From Typha latifolia (Eukaryota > Streptophyta > Magnoliopsida > Poales > Typhaceae): a stretch of 64,000 nt of DNA. A model generated the notes under the pieces. The model was given only the letters and a program-made list of their open reading frames with translations. It did not search any database and had not been told where the DNA came from. Every line of letters begins with the position of its first letter. The stretch's first letter is position 1. Both the position numbers and the translations under genes were made by a program. Location: NCBI GenBank assembly GCA_019914945.1, contig CM034112.1, positions 8,090,501 to 8,154,500 on the forward strand, read 5' to 3'. This document shows positions 34,332 through 44,483 of the stretch, piece by piece.

Positions 34332-34338
34332 TATAAAT
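34332..34338 (+). promoter_or_regulatory. Candidate TATA box of first VIT-like gene
   Basis: TATAAAT in AACTATAAATGC lies about 230 bp upstream of the ATG at 34566. A pyrimidine-rich leader (ctcattcctctag) follows. The sequence between about 34377 and 34565 is also found upstream of the second gene. Confidence 0.45.
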
Positions 34339-34565
34339 GCTAGTGTTAGCATTAAATCTCCCCTCTCATTCCTCTAGGGTTGTTTTTTCTGTTGTTCTTT
34401 CTCTTTCTAGGTTTCCATTCTTTGATATCTTCTTCTGCTGGGGTTGCGATCTCTATTCCCTTCCGCTTCTCAGGTTCTCAGGTGGTGTAACTTACAACCC
34501 TTGTCATAACTTTCTTTATTAGCAGACCACTTTTCACAGTTGAGCCGAGATTACGTACGACAGCC

Positions 34566-35162
34566 ATGTCCTTCCATCTCACCTCGCCAGTCCATTCTCC
34601 CGCGATTACCCAATGCCTTCAGATCGCTGTTCTCAGCGCAAAGACTGGATTGGTCTCTGCCTCCGTCCTCATCCTCATGATTGGCGAGGGATCTCCGACG
34701 TACGACATGCTCATCTCCATCGTTGTCGTCCTCCTGACGGACGCCTGCCGCAATGCCATCAGCGAATTCGTCTCGGTGCACGAGCAAAATGACATCAAGA
34801 TTGCGCAGATGAAGCGAGAGAGTGGAGATGTGGAGAATCCGACGAGTGAAGAGGAGAGGAGGGTACGTCTCCCGAGTCCGCTAAAGGCGGCCGGTGCAGC
34901 GGCCCTCGCGTTTGTGGCCTCTGGAAGTCTGCCTTTCCTGGCCGGTGGATTCGTAAGTCCGTGGGCCGGCAGGGTAGGGGTGGTCTGCCTGGTGACGAGC
35001 TTGGCTTTGGCTGTGCTCGGAGTGATCTGGGCTGTGCTCGGTGGCCTGACCATTCCCCGGTCTTTGTTTCGCGCTTTGTTGGGGGGTTTGGCTGACATGG
35101 CCATTTACTACGGACTGCCGTGGTTGTTTAAAGTAGCTTTTGGATTTGAGGCATCTACCTGA
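34566..35162 (+). CDS. VIT/nodulin-21-like membrane protein (copy 1)
   Basis: This uninterrupted frame of 198 residues belongs to the CCC1/VIT1 family, vacuolar iron (or manganese) transporter homologs. Hydrophobic segments lie at about 18-38, 46-68, 108-130, 136-160 and 165-190. The family phrase SEFVSVHEQNDIKIAQMKRE is at residues 66-85. In the first helix the usual G-x-N/T-D-G becomes SAKTG, so the conserved Asp is Thr27. The second helix has RNAISEF where VIT1 has a Met (Asn63). Relative to copy 2 about 37 residues near the N-terminus are missing. A short 5' UTR intron is possible (AG-GTGGTG to CACAG). Transport is uncertain given the residue changes. Confidence 0.75.
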   Translation: MSFHLTSPVHSPAITQCLQIAVLSAKTGLVSASVLILMIGEGSPTYDMLISIVVVLLTDACRNAISEFVSVHEQNDIKIAQMKRESGDVENPTSEEERRVRLPSPLKAAGAAALAFVASGSLPFLAGGFVSPWAGRVGVVCLVTSLALAVLGVIWAVLGGLTIPRSLFRALLGGLADMAIYYGLPWLFKVAFGFEAST

Positions 35163-36758
35163 GTTACAAGTCATAATAATATTTAAGATTTAAAGGTTCT
35201 TATACTATATGTCGTAGAATCAGAAAGCAATGCTAGCTTGTGTGCCTTTTTGTAAATATTGGACCAAAATGAATTCAGGAGTTTGCATGTAAAATGTCAA
35301 ATAAATAAATATATACATATACACTATTGTTGGCATTTTGTTGGACTCGAAGCTACCCTACCTTCTCATAGTTTAATTTTTTGAGAAAAAGAAAGAGGGT
35401 ACATATCTTACTACCTAATAGGGTATTGTTGGCAAATTGTATAACATTAAGGAGATTTTCTGAAAAAAGACCATTCTTCGGACACGAAATCTGGAACGTT
35501 GGATGATTGTTGGCTAACCAGGCCTTAGCATATTTCACACTCTAAAGCCTGCCAACGATCCAGATTACGTTTCACTATGGTCCGATTGAAAATTGTAATA
35601 TGTAATATATTAAAAAAATATGTAACCTTTGAATTGGAGTCGATTCAAAAGGTTAAGTATGATTAGTGAAACGTAATCTGGATTGTTGGATCGGTGATAT
35701 CTTGTTCCATGGCGGATATGATTAGTGAAATTAACGTAATCCTATCATTCACTTACATCTCGTTTGCACCATGACCCTCCCAAAGAGAGAGAACAAAACC
35801 TTGACCACATATGATACAACATTTACGAATTTATGACATCTAATTTGCGAAGTTTTATATAATTGGCAATATATTTTAAAATGTGATAAGAGTATAAAAA
35901 TGTTCACATTAATATATCTTATACGAGCATGTGCGTAAGTTTTCTTGAAGATTCATAAAGAAGTACAAAATCTAGCTTTCCTTAGTAAGAGCGGCTTTGA
36001 TGCCAGCTGAGTTCTGGGGCCTGTCGTGATTGTACTGCCTTCATCAACCTGAATAATTGGTGTTGCTGCTGAGGAGGTCGGAGAAGCACCCAAGCAGCTC
36101 ATCTTCAGTGGAGGCCATGGCAGCACAATTGAACAAGTGCGAGAAGAAGGAGGGGAAAAAGAGGGAAGAAGGCAAGAAAAGGGTCACTCAAGAGGAGAGA
36201 AGGAAGGGTCTCGTGCATAGAGAGGAAAAATATATCAGTGGATCGAACAGTTGGAGAACCGTATTCGTATCTATTTTTCATCTCTGGATATGGATATGAA
36301 AAAAGTATAATAAATAAATAGTGAAATTATATGCCACATCTGATAAAAATAGATAGATATATACTGTTATTAGATGCATGCAATAGGTAGATATCCGAGG
36401 ACCACCGGGAGACTGCAAGTTCTCAAATTTCAATCTAGTTTGAGCAAATTGTTTGTTTTAATTTCCATATACATGCTCTGACAGGATTTGGAACTTGTTA
36501 ACAAGTACATAATATATATCAGAATAAAAACGAACATATCTACAGTCAGAACAACCTTTGAATCTTGATACAAATATGAACTAAAATTAAGTTTTGGTCC
36601 AACGCTTACAAAAGAGCACACTATAATTGATAATATTGACAGATTCATGCGTTATTTTCTGATTGATCACCATATAATACACCGTATAAGATCCTTCAAG
36701 CTTGATTATTATTACTGGTAACTATAGATATATAGACATCTCAAATCGAAAGGCTACC
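35163..36758. other. Spacer between the convergent VIT-like genes
   Basis: An AT-rich spacer of 1.6 kb. Positions 35550-35690 hold an inverted repeat described separately. A lysine-rich open stretch at 36057-36299 (80 codons) has no recognisable domain and I do not call it a gene. Confidence 0.5.
35550..35690. repeat. 27 bp inverted repeat with ~90 bp loop
   Basis: CCAACGATCCAGATTACGTT followed by TCACTA (from 35552) is matched by its complement TTAGTGAAACGTAATCTGGA then TTGTTGG (to about 35684). A partial third copy of the arm follows near 35710-35740. This may be the relic of a small foldback element or MITE; no target duplication was seen. Confidence 0.75.
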
Positions 36759-37436
36759 TTAAACAAACCGCTTCCCTCTATAGCAAATGGCTATCTCAAG
36801 CCAACCCCCCAACAACGCTCTAATCAAAGACTGGGGAATGCTCACGAGACCTAGCACCGCCCAGATCACTCCGACCACAGCCAAAGCCAAGCTCGTCACC
36901 GAGCAGACCACCACCATCCTGCCGGCCCACGGACGGCTGATGAATCCACCGGCCAGGAGGGGCAGACTTCCGGCGGCCAAAAACGCGAGGGCCTTTGCAG
37001 CGGCCGCCTTCAGCCGATTCGGGAGAGGTTCGATCTCCTCTTGATCACTCGTCTTATTCTCCACATCTCCCCTCTGTGCTCTCTTCATCTGCGCCACCTT
37101 GATGTTGTTTTGAGCGTGAACAGAGAAGAATTCACTGATGGCCTTGCGGCAGGTGCCTGTGATGAGGCCGATCAGGGCGGAGATGAGCATGTCCTTGGCT
37201 CTGGATCCGTCGGTAATCATGAGGAAGGAGACAAAGACCAGTCCATCCGTTGCGCCGAGAACAGCGGCCGGAAGCCATTGGGCTCGGCCAAAGTAGTCTG
37301 TCTTGGTTAGCTTGACTTCTTCGCGGTGTTCGTCGCATGGGATGATGATTTGTGCTTGGTGGCTTTGGTTTATTTCGGAATGGATTGGAGATGGTGTTTC
37401 AGATGCGTGGCTTTGGGAGGTGAGATGGAAGAACAT
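36759..37436 (-). CDS. VIT/nodulin-21-like membrane protein (copy 2)
   Basis: This 225-residue frame starts at the ATG at 37436 and reads RAQWLPAAVLGATDGLVFVS (family signature, Asp64 kept), SALIGLITGTCRKAISEFFS (Lys98 where VIT1-type proteins have Met), AQNNIKVAQMKR, then three more hydrophobic segments (about 143-168, 174-197, 203-219). It lacks the acidic cytosolic metal-binding domain of VIT1, as do VIT-like/nodulin-21 homologs. Its last residues (YRGKRFV) differ from copy 1 because of one extra base near the end. A 5' UTR intron is suggested by GTGAGTA (37507) and TTACAG (37448). It is convergent with copy 1. Confidence 0.78.
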   Translation of the reverse strand: MFFHLTSQSHASETPSPIHSEINQSHQAQIIIPCDEHREEVKLTKTDYFGRAQWLPAAVLGATDGLVFVSFLMITDGSRAKDMLISALIGLITGTCRKAISEFFSVHAQNNIKVAQMKRAQRGDVENKTSDQEEIEPLPNRLKAAAAKALAFLAAGSLPLLAGGFISRPWAGRMVVVCSVTSLALAVVGVIWAVLGLVSIPQSLIRALLGGWLEIAICYRGKRFV

Positions 37437-37649
37437 GGCTGCTCAAACTGTAATGAAAAGTGGTCTACTGATGATGGAATTTATGCCAAGGGTTGTAAGT
37501 TACTCACCTGAGAACTTGAGAAGTGGAAGGGAATAGAAATAACAACCCAAGCTGAAGAAAAAGATGCAAGAATGGAAGCTTAATGCAACGCCTCCTAGCA
37601 TGGATGTCTTTATAGAGGTCCTGAGAACTGTTCTTAAATTAATGAATAT

Positions 37650-38030
37650 GGTGAAGCACAAGGATTGGGTAGATTTGCAATACTGCTCATGCTCCTCAGA
37701 ACACAAACGTGAGCAGACGACTATGCAGCTAAAATTACAAATCTACCCATTCTTCGCAGTTTGAAAGTTGAAACTCAAAATTATGTGGACGGATCTGTAA
37801 TTATATGTGCAGACGATACTTGGGTTGCAAACTACAAATCTACCTATTCTTTGTGGTTTAAAAGTAAAATATCCGTGGGTAGATCTGTAATTTACAACTC
37901 AAGCTATACTCCAGTAATCTTAGAACACGATGCTTGGGTTCTGAAATATACCCTTAAACTGCCAACTCTAGCCACGGAATTTTGACTTTTAGACCACAAA
38001 GAATAGGTAGATTTGTAATCTGGCTGACAT
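37650..38030. repeat. Array of GGTAGATTTGTAA motifs (left part)
   Basis: A motif CCACAAAGAAT-GGTAGATTTGTAA occurs directly (about 37990-38015) and inverted (about 37733-37760, 37832-37862). Copies continue right of the Pack element (39230-39255, 39350-39385, 39478-39505). It looks like a diverged dispersed repeat cluster into which the element at 38038 inserted. Confidence 0.65.
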
Positions 38031-38037
38031 ACCCTTA

Positions 38038-39197
38038 GGCCCTGTTTGGATACAACGTAAATTTTCTTCTTAGGGTATACGCTGTTTGGAGCAAAACATT
38101 TTGCTTCCTCCTTGAGACTCCGAACTCTTTCAAGCCATTCATCGAACACCAGATGATGTCGCTCTCCTCTTACCACCACCCCCTTCTCCTCCGTCCCCAT
38201 AGCACCCAGCTCTCTCTCCTTTCTCCTCTCCCCTCTTCCCTCCTCATCGCAACTCTAAGCTCAGACTCAGAAATGTATGCCTCTCAATTCGTTCCTCCAG
38301 CTCCCAATCCCCTCCTACTCCCAAAACCACCTCCCTTTCCTCCTCCCCATCCATCCGAACTAGAAATCCTAGCGACACACCGGCTCCACCGGCTACGTCG
38401 GCAAGTTCGTCGTCGGCGAGCTTCTCCGCCGAGGCTTCAGCGTGATCGCCGTCGCCCGCAAGCGCAGCGGCATCCAGGGTCGCAACGACCGCGAGCAAAA
38501 CCGTCAAACACCTCGTGGACGCGACGGGCTGCTTCTCCGATGTCGTCGACGCCGCCGCGCTGAACGATTCCCTCGATGCCATCGGTTGCCCCATCGACGC
38601 AGTCGTCTGCAGTCTCGCGAGCTGCAACGGCGTGATCTCGGACTCGTGGAAGATCGATTATGAGGCGACCCGCAACAGCCTCGTCTCTGGCCGCCGCCTC
38701 GGCGCCTCCCACTTCGTCCTCCTCTTTTCCATCTGCGTCCAAAAGTCGCTCCTCGAGTTCCAAAGGCGAAGCTCTAGTTCGAAACCGAGCTCGAGAAGGA
38801 GGCGGCGAAAGGCGGCGAAGGACCCCGGCTTCACCTACAACACTAGGGAGAATAAGTTTGTGATTTGCCCCTTCCGCGTCATCTCTAACTCCATCGTCGT
38901 CATAGCCGGCACCGTCTTCCGGCGCCGAGCAGGAACAACGGGAGCTGACGAGAGAGAGAGTGAGGGAACGCAAAATGTGTTACAGGAGAGGAAAAAAAAA
39001 GGTCACGATGATCTCAGTTTTAGAAAAATTACTAAGCTCAGATTAGATTTTCTTTTTACGGAGGTATTAGCCTCGGCTTAATACCATGGTAAATTTTACC
39101 CGTGCTGCCAAACACATCTTTGTATAATTTTACTACAAAGTTTTAAAACTATAAATTCAATTAAATATCATGGTATTATGAGTATCCAACCAGGCCC
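38038..39197. mobile_element. Pack-Harbinger-like element carrying a chlorophyll-pathway gene fragment
   Basis: A 1160 bp block starts GGCCCTGTTTGGATAC and ends GTATCCAACCAGGCCC, a 16 bp terminal inverted repeat with two mismatches. It is flanked by TTA on both sides (38035-38037, 39198-39200). TTA duplication with GGGCCTGTTTGG ends is the PIF/Harbinger (Tourist-like) signature. The flanking sequence ACCCTTA...AACTGC is found uninterrupted at 37950-37966, which gives the empty site. The interior is mainly a fragment of a chloroplast reductase gene. It has no transposase, so it needs an outside source; a Harbinger transposase relic lies 5 kb away. Confidence 0.85.
38153..38845 (+). pseudogene. 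Divinyl chlorophyllide a 8-vinyl-reductase fragment
   Basis: DVR reduces the 8-vinyl group of divinyl chlorophyllide in plastids. From 38153 there is a Ser/Pro-rich, transit-peptide-like start (SLSSYHHPLLLRPHSTQLS). In another frame near 38382, [19 protein letters not shown] gives the Rossmann GxxGYxG NADPH loop, then [18 protein letters not shown]. After a frameshift near 38500: [46 protein letters not shown], and after another shift DPGFTY. About half of the enzyme is covered; the C-terminal half is missing. Codons are strongly GC-ending. It is not functional. Confidence 0.82.
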
Positions 39198-39200
39198 TTA

Positions 39201-39951
39201 AACTGCAACTCTAGCTAGGGAGTTTTGACTTTTAAACCGGTAGATTTGTAATCTGGCCACTTAAGCATCGTCAGCCTCGTTGCATTCTAAACGTGTATAA
39301 TTTAGCTTGACTTGTACAATTACATATCTATCCACATATTTTGAGTTTTAAACCACAAAGAAATGGGTAGATAAGGAAATTGTAAACTCAAGCATTAAAA
39401 CACAGACTATATCTTGAGTTTCCGATTAGAGATTTACCCCCAATTACAGATTTAACAACGGACTTTTGAGTATCAAAACCACAAAATATTGGTAGATTTT
39501 TGATTTTGCGATTTAAAATTTAAATGGATGAAATTTTATATTTTCAAACGAAGATAGGCATAATAGGATTTAAATTCATAATCTTTGGCTCTAATATCAT
39601 GTTAACTTATTAGTTACTCTAAAAATTTAAGATATTTGAAAATCATGACTTTTATATTTTAAATTCTAACACTCGTCTTTCTGTTAGTTTGTCTCTTTTA
39701 TCTTTTTCTCGCCATCTCTTTCATTCTATTTTCTAACTCTAGTTCCAGTGCCACCTCGACATCATCTCTCTAGGATTCTGGCGACGTCGGCGAACACCCC
39801 TTTAGTTAATTATAATTTATTTGCATATCTTTTCTAGTTTCCTCAGGTGTCATAATTAACTATTAACTAATTATTATATATTTAAGTACCACAAGTATCA
39901 TATTTAAATATACTCTCTCTTTCTACTTTATTTCTTTTAATGTTTCCTCTT
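39201..39951. other. Repeat-motif tail and intergenic sequence
   Basis: Up to about 39510 the sequence continues the GGTAGATTTGTAA repeat cluster. From 39660 to 39950 no gene is seen. Confidence 0.45.
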
Positions 39952-39994
39952 TGATAGTGTTCTACAATATCAAATTGATAGGCTCTAATACTAA

Positions 39995-40780
39995 TGATAG
40001 GGCTATGGAACGATTTCTTTAAGATCTGAATTTATTACAAGAAGCAATCCGCGCAATCGAGAAAAAATATTCACAAAATATTATTCTGTGGTCAGAAAAT
40101 TACAAAACCAAGTGGAATCAATCCGTAATTTCCTGATCTACGTTTTTTATATTTACATCTTTTGCAAATTCGAACCGATGGTGGTGGTGACAGGTGGAGT
40201 GGATGTTGGAGTTATGGATGATAATGGAGATGAAGGTGGATAGGTGATGTCGTTTAAGTGATAAAGACGAAGGGAAAGAAGTGGTTGAAATCCCAAAGAA
40301 GAGGGAGGACTCGACAGACGAGGAAGATTAGAAGTTAGGAGAGACCTTGCTAACGGTAGAGATGGTAGGTTGGTGAAGAAAGAGGAGGGAGATTAGGGTA
40401 GAGAGAATAGAGAGAAGATAGAAGGCAAAAAATTAATAATCCAATAACATAATGATTTTGGCTGCCATCCATACCTTTATAGAGGCTAGCCAACAAGACC
40501 TAATAACAATAATTAACCCTAATCCTAGTGAAATCCCGCCGATTGCGTTCTAATGCGTCTGATCGCTTTCGAATGCACAAAAGACGTTCTCTGTATGTGC
40601 AAACGCGATGCAGGTGTTCGAACGCACATTTCACGTTCTCTGTATTTGCAAACCTGACGCAGGCGTTCACAAAGGCATTCGAACGCGTCCCCAACTGCGT
40701 TTGAACGCGACCTACAGAAAATTTATTTAATAAAAATAAACAACTATTGCAATAAGAAAAAACCCTAACTAAATATATCA
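39995..40780 (-). mobile_element. Family A LTR
   Basis: The LTR runs in minus orientation from TGATATATTTAG (40780) to CCCTATCA (39995). The TTCGAA array is at 40540-40720 and a TATA-like box (CTATAAAGG) near 40475-40482. Left of 39995, two further TGATAG units with degenerate PBS-like motifs (TTAGTATTAGAGCC) occur, so the LTR may extend to 39952. No clear target duplication was found. Confidence 0.72.
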
Positions 40781-40944
40781 CTACTATTGTACATTTTATT
40801 TTAAATTAATTAATATATATTAGATTAAACTTAATTTATAAATATATATTTTGTATGTATATATATATATGTTAAATACATTTTTCCTCGTGTACTTTGG
40901 ATCAAAATCACTTTAATTACTCACCTAAACTTTACTTTATATTA

Positions 40945-41197
40945 ACGATAATTTCACTTAGACCCCTTACTATTACCATTTTCTGCATATACTCTCTAAA
41001 CTTTTTTTACCACATATACCCTTTGGATCCAAAAAGTTTTTTTGGTTTAGAAGTTCATATAGTTACTTTTTTTTCGTAGTTCAAGTGGGTATATATGGAT
41101 AATTTTCTTAATTTAAGGGGTGTATGTGGGTAATAAAAAGTTCAAAGAATGTATGTGAAAAACAACAATTGTCCAGGAGTTTAAGTGAAATTATCCT
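40945..41197. mobile_element. Mutator-type MITE
   Basis: A 253 bp element has terminal inverted repeats starting ACGATAATTTCACTTAGAC and, on the complement of the right end, AGGATAATTTCACTTAAAC; similarity extends over about 80-100 bp. It is flanked by a perfect 9 bp duplication TTTATATTA (40936-40944, 41198-41206). No coding sequence. Confidence 0.85.
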
Positions 41198-41399
41198 TTT
41201 ATATTACTATGCTTATATATATTTTTGATTTAATTAGAAATACAAATGGTATTAACAAATATGACAAAATGACATAAATGCTATACTTTTGTTAAATAAA
41301 TATTTATTCAAAAGAGAAAGTTTAGGGTGACTAAGTGATATATAATAAAGATATATAGAGGTAAAGCGATTTTTGCTCAAACAAGTTAAAAATGCCTAA

Positions 41400-42253
41400 A
41401 TGGTGATATGGAATAAAGAGGAGAAACAAAGGAGATGGGCGTTCGGGTGAACTGGTGGTGAAACTGGATCAGCCAGTCCTCCTTATGCAACAATCTTGGA
41501 TGCAGAACTATGAGAGTTAGTTAGACGGGATTGAGAAGAGGCTAGTGTAAGGAAGATCTCGGGCCAGTTCATAGCCATCATTCCCATCACCCTCACCAAG
41601 GTCTAATTGACTCCTCTCATCCATTTAGGGAACTACTCCTTCCATCAAGATATTCCATTATTATCCTCCTCTAAGACTAATGATGGATGAACTTATATGA
41701 TGAGGAAGAAGTAAGGTAGAGCAAACATCTCCTCGTCTTGGTTCTTCTTTCGAGCCATTCCTCTATTCCTTCTTCTTCTTCTTCCTTTATTGAGAGAAAA
41801 TGCTTGAAATATACTAGATCGAGCCACCTTGCTGTGTTCTATAAAGAGAAAATTAAGTGTTTGGTGTTTCAACAAAGATCATCAAAGTTTCTCATGCCCT
41901 AACATCTTGCCGGCCATGGAAGGGCATTGGCGTGAACAGGTTTCCTATAGACCTTTCTCCTCTTCCATCTATCTCTCCTCCAATCTCAACATGAAAAAGG
42001 ATATTCTTCTTTTTTATTAATGACCGTTCGAACATTCTCAACTATTTCTTTCAAGGAATCTTCACTTGATGGAAGTTCATACTAGAAACTGACGTTGGAT
42101 TGCCAAACCTCTTCAATGAGGAGTGTTCCTAGTCTAATTCCCTTCTCACAAAACACTGTCGAATGCTGCTATTAAAGGGTGATATTTGGCATGTGGTCAT
42201 TTTTTCATTCTCAAACCCTAGTTTCTTGAATTATGTAAATGGTACCAAATCCA
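41400..42253 (+). pseudogene. Second LINE, ORF1 5' part with zinc knuckle
   Basis: The plus strand reads VWCFNKDHQSFSCPN near 41850-41900 (a CCHC-like knuckle with one Cys lost) and AMEGHWREQVS, then a decayed stretch of the type WRWIAKPLQ-EYLVRFP. This resembles ORF1-like proteins of plant LINEs. It is interrupted at ATCCA (42249-42253) by the B-LTR chain and resumes at 50518. The N-terminus is not defined. Confidence 0.5.
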
Positions 42254-43178
42254 TTATATGATTCGGACTTCACCGATGTCATCTCGAGCATGGATACACT
42301 TTAGGGATGTCTTTGTCTATTATTTTAGTGTTTAATTCTTAAAAAGTATGTTTTCTGTATTTCACGTTTGAACGCGGGTGGAGTACGTTCGAACGCGCTT
42401 GTGAATGCCTGCATCAGGTTCGCACATCCAGAGAGTGCGAATTGTGCATTCGAACACCGCGTTCGAACGCGCCTATGAACGCCTGCATCGCGTTCGCACA
42501 TCTAGAGAGTACGAAATATATGCATTTGAACGCGATCGGGCGTGTTCAAATGCGGTCGACGAAAATCTACTGTTTTAGGGTTAATAATTGTCATTTTTGA
42601 ATTGTTTGGTTAGCCTCTAAAGGTGTGGATGGAAACCATGGAATGATTATTGATGAATTGAGATTTTGCCCTACCTCCTTCGTCTTCTTCTCTCCCGTTC
42701 TCTCGTTCCCTAGCGTCGTCGCTTCTAACCTCCCTCGACCGGCTAATCACTCTAGTCCCTTAGAGGCCCTCTCCTCCCCCTTCTTTCAATCTATCCATCA
42801 CTTGCCCTAATCCCTCTATCAACCATAAGCCTTCCACCACCACTTACTCACCGGTGCCACCCCATTAACGCTAGTTTACCATCATCCACCATCATCTAGG
42901 ATTTCGTGCCTCCATCCACGGATCCTAAGACAGACTACCGATGTTCATCCACTAATTGGACGATATCTCGAGATCCCGACATTCGATTCGCTTGAAACTT
43001 AATTGGTTGGAAAGATCTTTTCTAGAGCTACAACATATAAAAATCTCACATTGATCCGACTGTGGCATCTTTTGGGATCTATTTTCAAAATTCCGTATCA
43101 GATCTAAAATTGGAAAGGATCGAACCTTGGCCTAAGGGGAGATCGTATCAGGCTGATATCAGAGCAGAGATCATATCA
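42254..43178 (+). repeat. Family B LTR 1 of the chain
   Basis: It starts (T)TATATGATTCGGACTTC (TG mutated) and holds the TTCGAA-type array at 42360-42560. Two degenerate LTR-end/PBS units occur at the 3' end (CTGATATCAGAGC about 43153, then PBS TGGTATAAGAGC at 43182-43193). Confidence 0.78.
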
Positions 43179-43199
43179 AGCTGGTATAAGAGCCACCGT

Positions 43200-43439
43200 T
43201 CCTCGGACACATGCTTCCTATGATGACAACCAGAGCCATAGCTACACGACGAGATGAGGAAAAAGAGATTCTCCCAATAGAGGAGGGGGAAACGGTTGCG
43301 GGGACTTTCACCCGCGGAACTGCCCGACCAAATCAGAATACGAAAAAGCCTAGTGTTCAACCAGTGTTGGGGTCTCTTTCCGAACAAATGGCCATCAAAC
43401 AACCATATGATGATGAAGATGATGCGAGAATTACGGGCG
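43200..43439 (+). pseudogene. Short gag-type remnant, internal region 1
   Basis: The frame reads TRRDEEKEILPIEEGETVAG, TRGTARPNQNTKKPSVQPVL and GSLSEQMAIKQ, and is cut at 43439 by the next LTR. It is the same protein start as the one at 44484 (about 80% identical by eye). It has no CCHC or capsid motif in the part kept. Confidence 0.65.
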
Positions 43440-44466
43440 TGATACGATTCGGACTTCACCGACGTCGTCTTGAGCATGGATTCAGTTTAGGAGTGTTTTG
43501 TTTCATGTTTTAATGTTTAATTTCTATTAAAATAAGTTTTCTGTAAGTCGCGTTCGAATGCGGGTGGAGTGAGTTCTAACGCGGTTTGTGAACGGGGTTG
43601 TGAACGTGGGTGAAGAGAATGCATTGTGTGTTCGAACGCACTATGAATGCCTGCATCGCGTTCGCAAATACCGAGAGGCGCGTTTGATCGCGCGTTCGAA
43701 CGCCTGCATCGCGTTCGCAAATCCAGAGGAGTGAAACCGGTGCGTTCAAACGCGGTCGGGCGAGTTCGAACGTGGTCGGCGAAAATTATATTTTTAGGGT
43801 TAATTTTGAGTTGTTGGTTAGCCTCTAAAATGATGTGGATGGCAACCAAAGTCATTATTGATTATTGATTATTGAGAATTGAGTTTTGCCTTGCCTCCTT
43901 CGTCTTCTTCGCTCCCGTTCTCTCAATCCCCGGCGACGCCGCTTCTAACCTCCCTCGACCGGCCAATCACCCTAGTCCTTTAGGGGTGGCCCTCTCCTCC
44001 CCTTTCTTCCAATCTATCCAACACTTGCCCTAACCCTTCCATCAACCATAACCCTTCCACCATCACTTTTCACCGGTGCCACCCCATTAACGTCGATCCA
44101 CCTTCAACCACCATTACCTAGGATCACGTGCCTCCATCCACGGATCCAAAACAGACCATCCTGACCTTCGTCCATTAATCGGACGATATCTCGAGATCCC
44201 CACATCCGATTCGCCTGAAACTAGATTTGTTGTCTTTTCTTGGGCTACAACATATCAAAATTTCACGTCGATCCGACGGTGGAATATTTCGGGATCTTAT
44301 TTTAAAGTTCCGTGCCAGATCTAGTCCAAATCCGGAAATTGGAAGAGATCGAACGTTAGCAAAAGGGGAGATAGTATCAATCTTGGTATCAGAGCTCCTT
44401 AGCCCAAAAGGGAGATCGTATCAAAGTTGGTATCAGAGCCTTAGCCCAAAAGGGGAGATCGTATCA
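43440..44466 (+). repeat. Family B LTR 2 of the chain
   Basis: TGATACGATTCGGACTTCAC opens the LTR. The array of TTCGAA motifs spans 43545-43790, followed by a pyrimidine-rich leader. At the 3' end two full LTR-end/PBS units (PBS motifs at 44384-44395 and 44428-44439) precede the last GATCGTATCA (44457-44466). Confidence 0.82.
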
Positions 44467-44483
44467 AACTTGGTATCAGAGCC
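44384..44483 (+). promoter_or_regulatory. Triple PBS array abutting a gag start
   Basis: TGGTATCAGAGC occurs at 44384-44395, 44428-44439 and 44471-44482, spaced 44 and 43 bp, in units containing GATCGTATCA (or TAGTATCA). All three are exact. The last copy is followed by one C and then directly by the ATG at 44484, so the tRNA primer would cover the sequence right up to the start codon. Confidence 0.9.

Noticed and set aside
34619..35174. Antisense frames of 161 and 97 codons opposite the first VIT-like gene
   Set aside because: They are shadows of the GC-rich sense gene, with no domain.
36057..36299. Lys/Glu-rich 80-codon frame between the VIT genes
   Set aside because: Low complexity, no homology recognised, no promoter or partner evidence.
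38244..38973. Antisense frames of 127 and 178 codons opposite the DVR fragment
   Set aside because: The sense strand matches a known enzyme; the antisense frames have no support.
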